This document shows positions 47,001 through 54,688 of a stretch of DNA of 64,000 nucleotides, piece by piece. The stretch covers positions 558,001 to 622,000 of the forward strand of contig NZ_VFON01000001.1 of the NCBI RefSeq assembly GCF_006716085.1, read 5' to 3'. Source of the DNA: Leucobacter komagatae (GTDB taxonomy: Bacteria; Actinomycetota; Actinomycetes; Actinomycetales; Microbacteriaceae). Every line of letters starts with the position of its first letter. The stretch's first letter is position 1. The notes beneath the pieces were generated by a model. The model did no database searches. It worked only from the letters and a program-made list of their open reading frames with translations, and had not been told where the DNA came from. Both the position numbers and the translations under genes were made by a program.

Positions 47001-47118
47001 CGGTCAGGCTCTGAAACCCCGCGCGAACGTACGCGCCGAGCTCGCCGCGTCGGCCGGGCCGAGCCCGTCCACCGTCCGACATTGGCACAGGCGCTGGCTC
47101 TGGCCCCGACACCGACAC
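44044..47118 (-). CDS. glnE: Bifunctional glutamine synthetase adenylyltransferase/deadenylase
   Basis: About 1024 residues. There are two nucleotidyltransferase halves: the first with the metal site GAEELNVVSDVDVMFIAEG, the second with GGGELGFASDIDLMAVTRGG. PGGLRDIEFSVQLLQL and PGGISDVEWLVQLLQLEHG are the helical GlnD-like segments that follow each. It adds or removes AMP on GlnA1 according to nitrogen status. The GTG at 47118 is 2 nt after the glnA2 stop, suggesting translational coupling; an ATG at 47082 is an alternative. It is flanked by both glutamine synthetase genes. Confidence 0.94.
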   Translation of the reverse strand: MSVSGPEPAPVPMSDGGRARPGRRGELGAYVRAGFQSLTEARAGIAELSERIGSTDEAAVLDGLSAAADPDAALAALLRLAESEAGTLAGLDAFAWRRLCLVMGASPAIGVFLTRHPDLIAGLVSRDGRLPSGEEAKRELLEAVGKASDVAEQGTVLAGEPGWNALRVKYRELLTGVALYDLVSAESHDGAPDPRSAFEAVAAALSGLADAALEAAIAVGRATVGRGDQFPRIAPEALSDLRFSVIAMGKCGAEELNVVSDVDVMFIAEGDERAATALAREVMRAIQDFSLELPLWQVDPNLRPEGRQGPLVRTLGSMLSYYDRWAKTWEFQALIKARACAGDLELGEEFVAGTRPLVWGSSNRDDFVGSVQRMRERVTEHISPDELPLQIKLGPGGLRDIEFSVQLLQLVHGQHDEHLQLRGTLPALRALVEDGYVARRDGERLSEHYRTLRVLEHRLQLRELRRTALMPRDEEGLRVLARASGLARNASELTALWESVRREVRELHLKIFYAPLLSAVAALPGEEFVLGSAEAKARLSSIGFLDPDGASRHLAALTSGPSRSAKILRNLTPVLLQWLAEGTDPDFGLLAFRKICEANRDASWYLRLLRDGSLAAERLTLLLANSKYAAGLLEGYPEGVAWLERDALLAPPDPASLLGEMRSLVSRRPSTEAAAERLRRVHRREILRLAMGRVVGVLDEGEVARGLDGAHTALLDALLHAIRAHSAEGAPAPDISLIGMGRFGGGELGFASDIDLMAVTRGGTTGSGPVSPAARVVAELRSLVSDPRFPVDLDFDLRPEGKNGPLVRSIDSYRSYYERWSATWEAQALLRARHAAGDSELSAEFFEMADPIRYPAEFREEQRRDVRRMKARVEGERLPQGQDPAMHLKLGPGGISDVEWLVQLLQLEHGATYPDLRTVSTLDALEAAARHGLIGRDDAETLEESWRLASTLRSAMRLWNGRSSDALPRDWRDLAGIAGVLGLPRDRTGELVEGWLAASRRSRQVFEREFFGYREDELFPEVQA

Positions 47119-47120
47119 GC

Positions 47121-48458
47121 CTAGATGGTGTCGAGCATCGACTTGAGCTCGAACGGCGTTACCTGGCTGCGGTACTCGTCGACCTCTCGGCGGCTGTCGC
47201 GAATCAGGTAGGCGAACACCTGCTCGCCGAGGGTCTCGGCAACGAGCTCCGAGCGTTCCATCACCGCGAGGGCGTGCTCGAGGCTCTGCGGCAGCGGGTC
47301 GAAGCCCATCGCGCGCCGCTCGCCGTCGCTCAGCGCCCACACGTTGTTTTCTGCCTCGGGCGGCAGCTCGTACTCCTCGCGGATGCCCTTGAGCCCTGCC
47401 GCAAGCAGCACCGAGAACCCGAGGTAGGGGTTCACTGCGCTGTCCATCCCGCGGTACTCGATGCGCGCGGCGCCGCCCTTGCCAGGCTTGTACATCGGCA
47501 CGCGTACGAGGGCAGACCGGTTATTGTGGCCCCAGCTGACGAACGACGGAGCCTCGTCGCCGCCCCACAGCCGCTTGTACGAGTTGACGTACTGGTTCGT
47601 GACCGCCGTGAGCTCGGGCGCATGCCGGAGGATGCCAGCGACGAAGCGGCGAGCGGTTACCGACATCTGGTAGTTCGCACTCGGGTCGTAGAAGGCGTTC
47701 TCCTCCCCCTCGAACAGCGAGAGATGGGTGTGCATGCCCGATCCTGGCTGGCCTGCGAGCGGCTTCGGCATGAATGTCGCGTGCACGCCCTGCGCGATCG
47801 CGACCTCCTTCACCACCGACCGGAACGTCATGATGTTGTCGGCCGTCGCGAGCGCGTCGGCGTAGCGCAGGTCGATCTCGTTCTGGCCGGGGCCTGCCTC
47901 GTGGTGGCTGAACTCGACCGAGATGCCGAGCTCCTCAAGCATGTTGACGCTCTCGCGCCTGAAGTCGTGAGCCGTGCCGCCGGGGACGTTGTCGAAGTAC
48001 CCCGCGCGGTCAACGGGAACCGGCCCCTCAGGCCCGATCTCCTTTGACTTCAACAGGTAGAACTCGATCTCTGGGTGGGTGTAGAACGAGAAGCCCATAT
48101 CCGCGGCCTGCGCGAGCGTGCGCTTGAGCACGTTGCGCGGATCAGACACGGCCGGTTCGCCGTTTGGCGTGCGAATGTCACAGAACATGCGGCCCGTCGG
48201 TTCGGTCTCGCCCCGCCAGGGCAAGATCTGGAACGTCGAGGGATCGGGGACCGCCAGCAGATCTGACTCGTACGCCCTCGTAAGCCCCTCGATGGCTGAG
48301 CCATCGAACCCGATCCCCTCGCTGAACGCGCCCTCAACCTCGGCCGGTGCGAGCGCGACAGATTTCAACGCGCCGGCGACGTCGGTGAACCAGAGGCGAA
48401 CGAAGCGCACGCCCCGCTCCTCAATCGTACGAAGCACAAAGTCTCTCTGCTTGCTCAC
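47121..48458 (-). CDS. glnA2: Glutamine synthetase type I, GlnA2-like (non-adenylylated form)
   Basis: 445 residues, the shorter GSI-alpha type. RFVRLWFTDVAGALKSVALA at the N-terminus, THPEIEFYLLKSKE, GSGMHTHLSLFEG and NRSALVRVP are the conserved GS elements. At the place of the adenylylation Tyr it has Trp (FVSWGHNNRSA versus [11 protein letters not shown] in GlnA1), so GlnE should not modify it. GAGAGGAG lies upstream of the GTG. It is the first gene of a glnA2-glnE pair. It could also be a gamma-glutamylpolyamine synthetase-like paralog, though it keeps the general GS motifs. Confidence 0.92.
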   Translation of the reverse strand: MSKQRDFVLRTIEERGVRFVRLWFTDVAGALKSVALAPAEVEGAFSEGIGFDGSAIEGLTRAYESDLLAVPDPSTFQILPWRGETEPTGRMFCDIRTPNGEPAVSDPRNVLKRTLAQAADMGFSFYTHPEIEFYLLKSKEIGPEGPVPVDRAGYFDNVPGGTAHDFRRESVNMLEELGISVEFSHHEAGPGQNEIDLRYADALATADNIMTFRSVVKEVAIAQGVHATFMPKPLAGQPGSGMHTHLSLFEGEENAFYDPSANYQMSVTARRFVAGILRHAPELTAVTNQYVNSYKRLWGGDEAPSFVSWGHNNRSALVRVPMYKPGKGGAARIEYRGMDSAVNPYLGFSVLLAAGLKGIREEYELPPEAENNVWALSDGERRAMGFDPLPQSLEHALAVMERSELVAETLGEQVFAYLIRDSRREVDEYRSQVTPFELKSMLDTI

Positions 48459-48560
48459 GCTGCAGCTCCTCTCGGGGCGCGGGGTGCACCGGGTCCGGTA
48501 CGCCTTTCAGCCTACCGCCCCGGCATCCCTCGCAGCGTGACTTCTCGTCGTCTTCGTCGA

Positions 48561-48764
48561 CTAGTACTCTTCCTCGTCCTCTTCGTTCCACTCGCGGGCC
48601 CGTTCAGCGAGGAGCTTGGGGGCGCGCTGCGCCTCCTCGCGCGTTTTGAACGGACCGACGCGGTAGATGGCGAGCGACTGCGGCCCCTCCTCCACCTCCC
48701 CGGTCTTGGAGTTGAACCAGTAGGTCTCCTCGGGATCATCGATCCCCCAGTCCTTCTTGCTCAT
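48561..48764 (-). CDS. Small SPOR-like acidic protein
   Basis: 67 residues. GIDDPEETYWFNSKTGEVEE, then YRVGPFKTREEAQRAPKLLA and an acidic end (NEEDEEEY). The central YRVGPFKTREEA resembles the core of SPOR domains, and this small protein is common next to map and glnA2 in actinobacteria. GAAGGGA precedes the ATG. It is divergent from map. The function is unknown. Confidence 0.8.
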   Translation of the reverse strand: MSKKDWGIDDPEETYWFNSKTGEVEEGPQSLAIYRVGPFKTREEAQRAPKLLAERAREWNEEDEEEY

Positions 48765-48801
48765 GAGCTTCCCTTCGTCGGCTTGCTCCTAGACTAGACC
48801 C

Positions 48802-49671
48802 ATGCCTTTCGATGATCACGGCCATCTGGTTCCCGGTGTTTTGCCCGCGCCACTGTCGGTCCCTCGCGACATCGCGCGACCGCCCTACGTTGGGCTGCAA
48901 GAGCCACCCGCGTACACCGGCGACAACACCTACACGGAAGACGAGATCGCGAAGATTCGCGCGGCCGGGCGCATCGCCTCGTGCGCGCTCGACGCTGTCG
49001 GCGCTGCGGTCGCGCCCGGAGTCACGACGGCCGAGCTCGACCGCATTGGGCACGACGCCGTCGTCGCCGCGGGCGCGTACCCGTCGACGCTCGGCTACCG
49101 CGGATATCCGGCCTCGTCGTGCACCTCAGTGAATGAGGTCGTGTGCCACGGCATTCCCGACAACACCGTGCTGCGCGAGGGCGACATCGTGAACGTTGAT
49201 ATCACGGCGTATCTCGACGGCTTCCACGGCGACACCAACCGCACGTTCCGGGTTGGCGAGGTCTCCGAGGATGTCGACCTGCTCGTCGAGCGCACCCACG
49301 AGGCGATGATGCGCGGCATCAAGGCCGCGAAGCCCGGGCGCGAAGTCAACGTCATCGGCAGAGTCATTGGGACCTACGCGAAGCGGTTCGGGTACGGCGT
49401 TATCCGCGACTTCACCGGCCACGGTGTCGGGTCGTCGTTCCACACGGGCCTCATCATCCCCCACTACGACTCGGCGCCCCGCTTCAACGACCTCATCGTG
49501 CCCGGCATGGTCTTCACTGTCGAACCGATGCTCACGCTCGGCACGCACGAGTGGGATATGTGGGCCGACGACTGGACCGTCACCACCAAAGACAAGTCGA
49601 TCACCGCACAGTTCGAGCACACTATTGTTGTGCGCGAGGATGGGTTCGAGCTGCTCACCGTCTCGGAGTAG
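48802..49671 (+). CDS. map: Type I methionine aminopeptidase
   Basis: 289 residues. An N-terminal extension of about 40 residues (PPAYTGDNTYTEDEI) precedes the pita-bread fold: SVNEVVCHGIPDNTVLREGD, NVDITAYLDGFHGDTNRTF with metal Asp residues, FTGHGVGSSFHTG with His, FTVEPML with Glu, and EHTIVV with Glu. It removes the initiator Met from new proteins using two metal ions. TAGACT (48790-48795) ends 6 nt before the ATG, a leaderless transcript. Confidence 0.95.
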   Translation: MPFDDHGHLVPGVLPAPLSVPRDIARPPYVGLQEPPAYTGDNTYTEDEIAKIRAAGRIASCALDAVGAAVAPGVTTAELDRIGHDAVVAAGAYPSTLGYRGYPASSCTSVNEVVCHGIPDNTVLREGDIVNVDITAYLDGFHGDTNRTFRVGEVSEDVDLLVERTHEAMMRGIKAAKPGREVNVIGRVIGTYAKRFGYGVIRDFTGHGVGSSFHTGLIIPHYDSAPRFNDLIVPGMVFTVEPMLTLGTHEWDMWADDWTVTTKDKSITAQFEHTIVVREDGFELLTVSE

Positions 49672-49715
49672 CGCCCGCCCCTGAGGCGTTCCAACCACCC
49701 ACTCTCACGAGTGCA

Positions 49716-49764
49716 CCTCAAACTTGGGCCGCATTAGAGGTGCGGCCGCGAATTTGGGGTGTTG
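49716..49764 (+). repeat. Copy B of a 49-bp phased intergenic element
   Basis: CCTCAAA, 10 nt, ATTAGAGGTG, 9 nt, ATTTGGGGTGTTG: the same blocks and spacing as at 17314-17362. Here GGCCGC (49727-49732) can pair with GCGGCC (49742-49747), giving a hairpin whose loop holds ATTAGAGGT. It lies between map and the 3' end of rnpB, which are convergent. Confidence 0.6.
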
Positions 49765-49789
49765 GTGAGCGCAGCACGCGGCTCGAGAA

Positions 49790-50172
49790 GGGAATGGGCC
49801 AGCTGTACGCCGGGTTCTGTCCGGCCGGCCGAAACCAGCCTGGACGGTTATCTATCTCGGGGCGCCGTTGCCGACGCCCTCTAGCAGCCCACCCGCAGAC
49901 TCGGCGGGGCGCGTCATCGTCTGCTGTCTGGCCTTGCTCCGAACGAGGTTTACCTGGCCGCCCGTGTCACCACGGGCGCCGGTGGGCTCTTACCCCACCC
50001 TTTCAGCCTTACCGGCCGCGGCGAACCACGGCAGGCGGTCTACTCTCTGTTGCACTTTCTCGCGGGTTGCCCCGGGTGGACGTTATCCACCGTTCTCCCC
50101 TGCGGAGCCCGGACGTTCCTCGGCCCGCTGCCGCAAGCGACACGGGACGCAACCGTCCACCGGCCCATTCCA
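49790..50172 (-). ncRNA. rnpB: RNase P RNA
   Basis: Reverse-strand bacterial type A RNase P RNA. The 5' GGAATGGGCC and 3' GGCCCATTCC form P1. Near the 5' side is GAGGAACGTCCGGGCTCC, followed by GCAGGGGAGAACGG. The ACAGAGAGTAGACCGCC core element is clear. It is about 385 nt. It processes tRNA 5' ends with the RnpA protein. A -10 box TAGACT (rc of 50179-50184) lies 7 nt upstream of the estimated 5' end. The ends are approximate by a few bases. Confidence 0.93.
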
Positions 50173-50240
50173 ACTCCCAGTCTAGCCGGTCGGAGGCCCC
50201 CAACCGCGCACACAGCATCAGCCGACGCTTGGAACCGCCG

Positions 50241-50969
50241 CTACGCCTCGATGACGCGAACGAGAATTGCCCCGGTCTCGGGGCAGAACACGATCTCGTC
50301 GTCTGCGGCGGCCTTGATCGTGGAGAGGTCGGCGGGGCTGAGCGCCATGCCGCTCGCCTCGGAGACGCCCGCGCGAAGGCGCGCGGCGCCAATGCCCGCC
50401 TGGGCGCGAGTCTTCTCGTAGAGCGCGAGCAGATCACCCTGCACCTCGGCGGCCCTGCCTGCGCGCTCGGCCTCGGCAGCGGCGCGGTCGCGGTCGGTCT
50501 CGGCCTCCGCCGTAGCGATGCGGGCGTTGATCATGTCGCGGCGCTCGTCGACCCCGGCGAGCACCTGCTCGGCCTCGACGAACACCTGCTCAGCCGCCTC
50601 AGCGACCTCCATCGCTTCGAGCTGCCGCTCCTCAAGCTCACCCTTGCGGCGCCCGAGCGTATCGAGCTCGCCCTGGAGCGCCTGCGCTTCCTTGCTCGAC
50701 GTGCTCGCAGCCAGCAACTCGTTGTCGCGCTTCACCCGCTGCTCGACGACCTCAACATCGGCTTCGATGCGCGACAGTTCAAGCCGTCGCCCATCGAGCT
50801 CTCGCTGCGCCTCCATGTAGCGGTTGCGCACCTCGTCGCGCTCAGCTTCGAGCGCCGCGAGCTCGGCGCGCTCCGGCAGCTGCTCGTTGCGCTTGCGGAG
50901 CCTCGCAAGAGTGTGGTCGAGCTGCTGGAGGTCGAGCAGCAACAGCTGCTGGCGCGGGGTAGCCTTCAT
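50241..50969 (-). CDS. Coiled-coil zinc-ribbon family protein with degenerate zinc site
   Basis: 242 residues. A long coiled coil (about 8-185; QLDHTLARLRKRNEQLPERA, AEAETDRDRAAAEAERAGRA) is followed by the C-terminal region of the C4-type zinc-ribbon family found next to Nif3-like genes. In relatives this end carries two CxxC pairs. Here only one Cys remains (EIVFCPETGAILVR) and the first pair position reads GVSEASGM, so it probably does not bind zinc. It lies 9 nt downstream of the Nif3-like gene in one operon. The function is unknown. Confidence 0.82.
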   Translation of the reverse strand: MKATPRQQLLLLDLQQLDHTLARLRKRNEQLPERAELAALEAERDEVRNRYMEAQRELDGRRLELSRIEADVEVVEQRVKRDNELLAASTSSKEAQALQGELDTLGRRKGELEERQLEAMEVAEAAEQVFVEAEQVLAGVDERRDMINARIATAEAETDRDRAAAEAERAGRAAEVQGDLLALYEKTRAQAGIGAARLRAGVSEASGMALSPADLSTIKAAADDEIVFCPETGAILVRVIEA

Positions 50970-50978
50970 ACCTCCAGC

Positions 50979-51830
50979 TTACTCTGCGCGCGGGGCGTCG
51001 CCCGGGCGCGCCCCGACCGAGAAGTCCCAGGGGTCGGTGCGGAGGGTGCTGACGCGAACCTCGACACCCGGAAGCCGTGCGGCGAGCTCCTCCGCAGCGC
51101 CCTCAAGCCAGAGGGACTCGCTCGCCCAGTGGGCCACGTCGACGAGCGCAGGGCCTCCCGCTACGGCGGAGAGCTCGAGCGCCTCCTGGGCCGGGTGGTG
51201 CCTGAGGTCGGAGGTGAGGTACACGTCCGCGCCGCGCACCGCCGGGTGGTCGAGCAGGCTGTCACCCGCGCCGCCGAGGAGCGCGACGGTGCGCACGAGG
51301 CGATCCGGATCCCCCGCCACCCGCACGCCCGACACGGTCGCGGGCATCGCGCCCGCGACCCGCTCAGCGAACGACCTCAGCGTCTCCGGCGCGGCAAGCT
51401 GCCCGACCCGGCCGATGCCGATCTCTGGGTCCGACGCGTGGGGAACGATCGGCACGGCGCCGACGAGATCCAGTCGGCGCGCGATCACGTCGGAGACTCC
51501 CCCGGCCGGCTGGTCGGCGTTCGTGTGGGCGGCGATGAGTGCGCACTCGCCTCGGATGAGCGAGGCGAGGAGCGCGCCCTTCGCGGTGTCCTCAGCTACC
51601 GTGTGGATCCCGCGCAGCAGCAGTGGGTGGTGCGTGACGAGCGCGTCCGCCTTCCAGGCGAGCGCCTCCTCCACGGTCGCCCCGACCGCGTCGACGGCGA
51701 GCAGTACGCGCCGAAGCGGCGCATCGTCGCGACCCGTGACGAGCCCGACGCGATCCCACGATTCGGCCGTGTCGAGCGGCCACATCTCGTCGGTGACTCG
51801 CCTCAGGTCTGCTAGTGAAACATTCGTCAT
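50979..51830 (-). CDS. Nif3-like dinuclear metal-centre protein (YbgI/DUF34)
   Basis: 283 residues. SLADLRRVTDEMWPLDTAES opens the family fold. Metal ligands are seen in ADALVTHHPLLLRG and LIAAHTNADQPAGG, and in VDVAHWASESLWLEGAAEEL near the C-terminus. The family forms hexamers with two metals per subunit and has an unclear role. It lies 9 nt downstream of metI and 9 nt before the coiled-coil gene, so it may be transcribed with the methionine importer. Confidence 0.88.
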   Translation of the reverse strand: MTNVSLADLRRVTDEMWPLDTAESWDRVGLVTGRDDAPLRRVLLAVDAVGATVEEALAWKADALVTHHPLLLRGIHTVAEDTAKGALLASLIRGECALIAAHTNADQPAGGVSDVIARRLDLVGAVPIVPHASDPEIGIGRVGQLAAPETLRSFAERVAGAMPATVSGVRVAGDPDRLVRTVALLGGAGDSLLDHPAVRGADVYLTSDLRHHPAQEALELSAVAGGPALVDVAHWASESLWLEGAAEELAARLPGVEVRVSTLRTDPWDFSVGARPGDAPRAE

Positions 51831-51839
51831 GCCTCGAGG

Positions 51840-52499
51840 CTAGCGCCTGAGGAGCTTTCGCGCCGTCACGTTGCCGATGAGCTGCGCGACCTGCACGATA
51901 ACGACGATGATGAGCACCGAGGCCCAGGTCACCCACGGGTTCGACTGACGGTAGCCGTACTGGAGCGCGAAGTTACCAATACCGCCGGCGCCAACGATGC
52001 CGGCCATCGCGGTCATGTCAACGATCGCGACGAATGCGAACGTGTAGCCGAGCACGAGCGGGCCGAGGCCCTCAGGGATGAGTACCGTGAAAATGATTCG
52101 CAGCGGGCCGGCGCCCATCGCGCGGGCCGCCTCGATCTGGCCGGGCGGCACGGTAAGGAGGTTCTGCTCGACGAGGCGGGAGATGCCGAACGAGGCGGCA
52201 ATGATGAGGGAGAAGATGAGCGCGGGCCCGCCGATTCCTTTGCCCACCACGAGGCGGGCGAGCGGCTGGAGCGCGAACAGGATCAGCACGAACGGGATCG
52301 GGCGGAAGAAGTTCACGAGCAGGTTCAGCACCCAGAACGTCGGAGCGTTCTGCAGGATGCCGCCGCGCCTCGTCGTCGTGAGGAGAACGCCGACGATGAG
52401 GCCGAGAATGCCGCCGATCGTGATCGCGAACGCGACATAGATCAGCGTCTCGATGGTCGCGTCGCCGATCTTCGGCAGGAGTTCAATGAGGCGGTCCAT
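51840..52499 (-). CDS. metI: Methionine ABC transporter permease MetI
   Basis: 219 residues with five to six membrane helices. The EAA loop reads EAARAMGAGPLRIIFTVLIP. FFRPIPFVLILFALQPLARL and MTAMAGIVGAGGIGNFALQYGYRQ are typical of MetI. It forms the membrane channel of the D/L-methionine importer with MetN. Its ATG overlaps the metN stop by one base (TAATG). Confidence 0.94.
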   Translation of the reverse strand: MDRLIELLPKIGDATIETLIYVAFAITIGGILGLIVGVLLTTTRRGGILQNAPTFWVLNLLVNFFRPIPFVLILFALQPLARLVVGKGIGGPALIFSLIIAASFGISRLVEQNLLTVPPGQIEAARAMGAGPLRIIFTVLIPEGLGPLVLGYTFAFVAIVDMTAMAGIVGAGGIGNFALQYGYRQSNPWVTWASVLIIVVIVQVAQLIGNVTARKLLRR

Positions 52500-53527
52500 T
52501 ACGCGAGCACCTCCAGCTCGGTCTGCTGGGCGAGGGCTGCGATGGCGTGCTCGACCTGCACGCCCTCGCCAATGAGTTCGAGCGTGAGCTTGCCGAAGGT
52601 TCGGCCGCCGACGTCGGTGATGCCGCCGTGAACAATGTTCACGCCGACGCCGCGGTCAGCGAGAGTCTGGAACACGATCGGCTGGTCTGCGCCGCCGTCG
52701 CGGAAGGTGAGGGCGATGAGCTTGCCGCGGTGCTTTTCGCGCAGCGCGCGGAGGTGCGCTGGGTCGGGCTCAGTCGGCAGTGCTGTCGAGACAAAGCGCC
52801 GCGTCGTGTCGGTTTGCGGGTTCGAGAACACGTCGAACACCTCGCCCTGTTCCACGGCCTTGCCGCCCTCCATGACGGTGACGCGGTGGGCAATCTCACG
52901 CACCACGTCCATCTCGTGCGTGATGAGCAGGATCGTGACGCCGAGGTCGCGGTTAATCTTCGTGAGCAGCGCGAGCACTTCGCGCGAAGTCTCGGGGTCG
53001 AGCGCGCTCGTGGCCTCGTCCGCGAGGATGAGGCCCGGGCTTGTCGCGAGCGCCCGGGCGATGCCAACGCGCTGCTTCTGCCCGCCCGACAGCTGCTCGA
53101 TGTGCGAGCCCGCGTGGCCTGTGAGCCCGACGAAGCTCAGGAGCTCGGCGACTCGCGCCTCGCGCTCCGGGCGTGGAGTACCCGCCACGACGAGCGGGTA
53201 CTCCACGTTTTTCGCGACTGTGCGCGAGTGGAACAGGTTGAACTGCTGGAAAATCATGCCGATGCGCGACCGGACGCTCCGCAGCTTCGCTTCGGAGAGG
53301 GCAGTAATATCGACGCCGTCCACGAGGATCGAGCCGCTCGTCGCGCGCTCGAGGCCGTTCACCAGGCGCAGCAGGGTCGACTTCCCCGCCCCCGAATACC
53401 CAATCACAGCGTGGATTTCTCCAGAGGCGATGTCGATGGAGACATCGTCTACCGCGACCACCTCGGTGCCGGGCCGGCCGCGGGCTGAATACCGCTTGCC
53501 GACCCCCTGCAGTTCAACTTTCGTCAT
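52499..53527 (-). CDS. metN: Methionine ABC transporter ATP-binding protein MetN
   Basis: 342 residues. Walker A is IGYSGAGKSTLLRLVNGLE, the Q-loop is MIFQQFNLFHSRTV, the signature is LSGGQKQRVGIARAL, and Walker B is LILADEATSALD. The C-terminal NIL (ACT-like) domain (about 255-340) binds methionine and inhibits transport when the cell is replete; VFQTLADRGVGVNIVHGGIT belongs to it. It is located between metQ and metI. Confidence 0.95.
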   Translation of the reverse strand: MTKVELQGVGKRYSARGRPGTEVVAVDDVSIDIASGEIHAVIGYSGAGKSTLLRLVNGLERATSGSILVDGVDITALSEAKLRSVRSRIGMIFQQFNLFHSRTVAKNVEYPLVVAGTPRPEREARVAELLSFVGLTGHAGSHIEQLSGGQKQRVGIARALATSPGLILADEATSALDPETSREVLALLTKINRDLGVTILLITHEMDVVREIAHRVTVMEGGKAVEQGEVFDVFSNPQTDTTRRFVSTALPTEPDPAHLRALREKHRGKLIALTFRDGGADQPIVFQTLADRGVGVNIVHGGITDVGGRTFGKLTLELIGEGVQVEHAIAALAQQTELEVLA

Positions 53528-53538
53528 GAAGTACGAGC

Positions 53539-54450
53539 CTAGCCCTTGGTTGCGCGGTAGTTATCCTCGGCGTCAGCGAGCAGCTTCGCGAGGTCATCCT
53601 GCGACAGCTTCACGGACACAGCTCCCTCACCGACGTAGTCCTTCAGCGCAGACTGGAAGGTCTCGTTGTTCTGGTAGATATCGACGAGCTTGAGGTAGGT
53701 CTTATTGTTCTTGTCCTCTGCGCGCGCGGCGAAGATGTTCGTGTACGGCTCAACGGCCGCGTCGTCAGCGCTGTCCGAGCCGAGCGAGTCCTTGAAGTCG
53801 AGCCCGCCGAGCGCAACGAAGTCATTGTTCACGACGCCGCCGTCAACGTCGGGCAGCGACGCCGGGATGATGTCGGCCGCGAGCTCCGTGACCTTCACCC
53901 GCGACTTGTCGGCGATGATGTCGTCGGGCGTCGAGGTTGCGCTGCCACCGTCCTTGAGCTCGAGCAGGCCGAGCTTCTGAAGCACGAGCAGGGCACGGGC
54001 GCGGTTCGACTCGTCGTTCGGGATGGCGATGGTGCCGCCCTCAGGGATGTCCTTCACGTCCGTGTACTTGTTCGAGAACAGGTTCAGCGGGTAGACAACG
54101 GTCGAGCCAAGCGCGACAAGGTCGTCGTCTGCATCGACGTTGTGTGTCGCGAGGTAGATGATGTGCTGGAACTGGTTGAGGTCGAGGTCGCCGGCCGAGA
54201 CGGCGGGGTTCGGCTGCGGGTACTCGCTGAAGTCAACGATCTCAACCTCGATCCCCTCCTTCTTCGCCTCGTCAACGAAGGTCTCCCAGTAGGGCTGCCC
54301 GCCGGGGACGACGCCGATGCGTACGGGGCCGTCGGCCTCGGCTCCCTCGCCCTTCGGCGAGGAGTCGCTCGCGCAGCCGGTGAGCGCGGTTGCCGCGATT
54401 GCGAGGGCCGCGACCGATGCGGCGATGAGACTGCGCTTCTTCACAGACAT
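53539..54450 (-). CDS. metQ: Methionine-binding lipoprotein MetQ
   Basis: 303 residues. The lipoprotein signal peptide MSVKKRSLIAASVAALAIAA ends in LTGC, so Cys after about residue 25 would be lipidated. The NlpA/MetQ domain follows: IGVVPGGQPYWETFVDEAKK, VDFSEYPQPNPAVSAGDLDL, QFQHIIYLATHN, IAIPNDESNRARALLVLQKL and VNNDFVALGGLDFKDSL. It is tethered outside the membrane and delivers methionine to MetNI. AAGGAAC precedes the ATG. No S-box or other SAM riboswitch is evident in the 238-bp gap upstream. Confidence 0.94.
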   Translation of the reverse strand: MSVKKRSLIAASVAALAIAATALTGCASDSSPKGEGAEADGPVRIGVVPGGQPYWETFVDEAKKEGIEVEIVDFSEYPQPNPAVSAGDLDLNQFQHIIYLATHNVDADDDLVALGSTVVYPLNLFSNKYTDVKDIPEGGTIAIPNDESNRARALLVLQKLGLLELKDGGSATSTPDDIIADKSRVKVTELAADIIPASLPDVDGGVVNNDFVALGGLDFKDSLGSDSADDAAVEPYTNIFAARAEDKNNKTYLKLVDIYQNNETFQSALKDYVGEGAVSVKLSQDDLAKLLADAEDNYRATKG

Positions 54451-54688
54451 GTTGTTCCTTTTCGTTGGGTTTGAGGAGCTTGAGCATGAAACGTGGCGAG
54501 AATCTTGCGCAGTGGCAAGAATGACTATGCCCCGTCCGTTACTAGACAATCCTGCTCCGTACGGCGCGAATCCCCCAATCGGAGCGTCACATTGCGTCAT
54601 GCGCGTGGGATACTGAGGTCGAATCACTCAGCGAGTCGGGGCGGAAAACATCGGCACCCGAGCACATCGGAAGGACCCGTCGGTTCAC

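Noticed and set aside
54451..54688. SAM riboswitch ahead of metQ
   Set aside because: No S-box or other SAM aptamer core is recognisable on the reverse strand. Only a weak -10-like CATAGT is visible.
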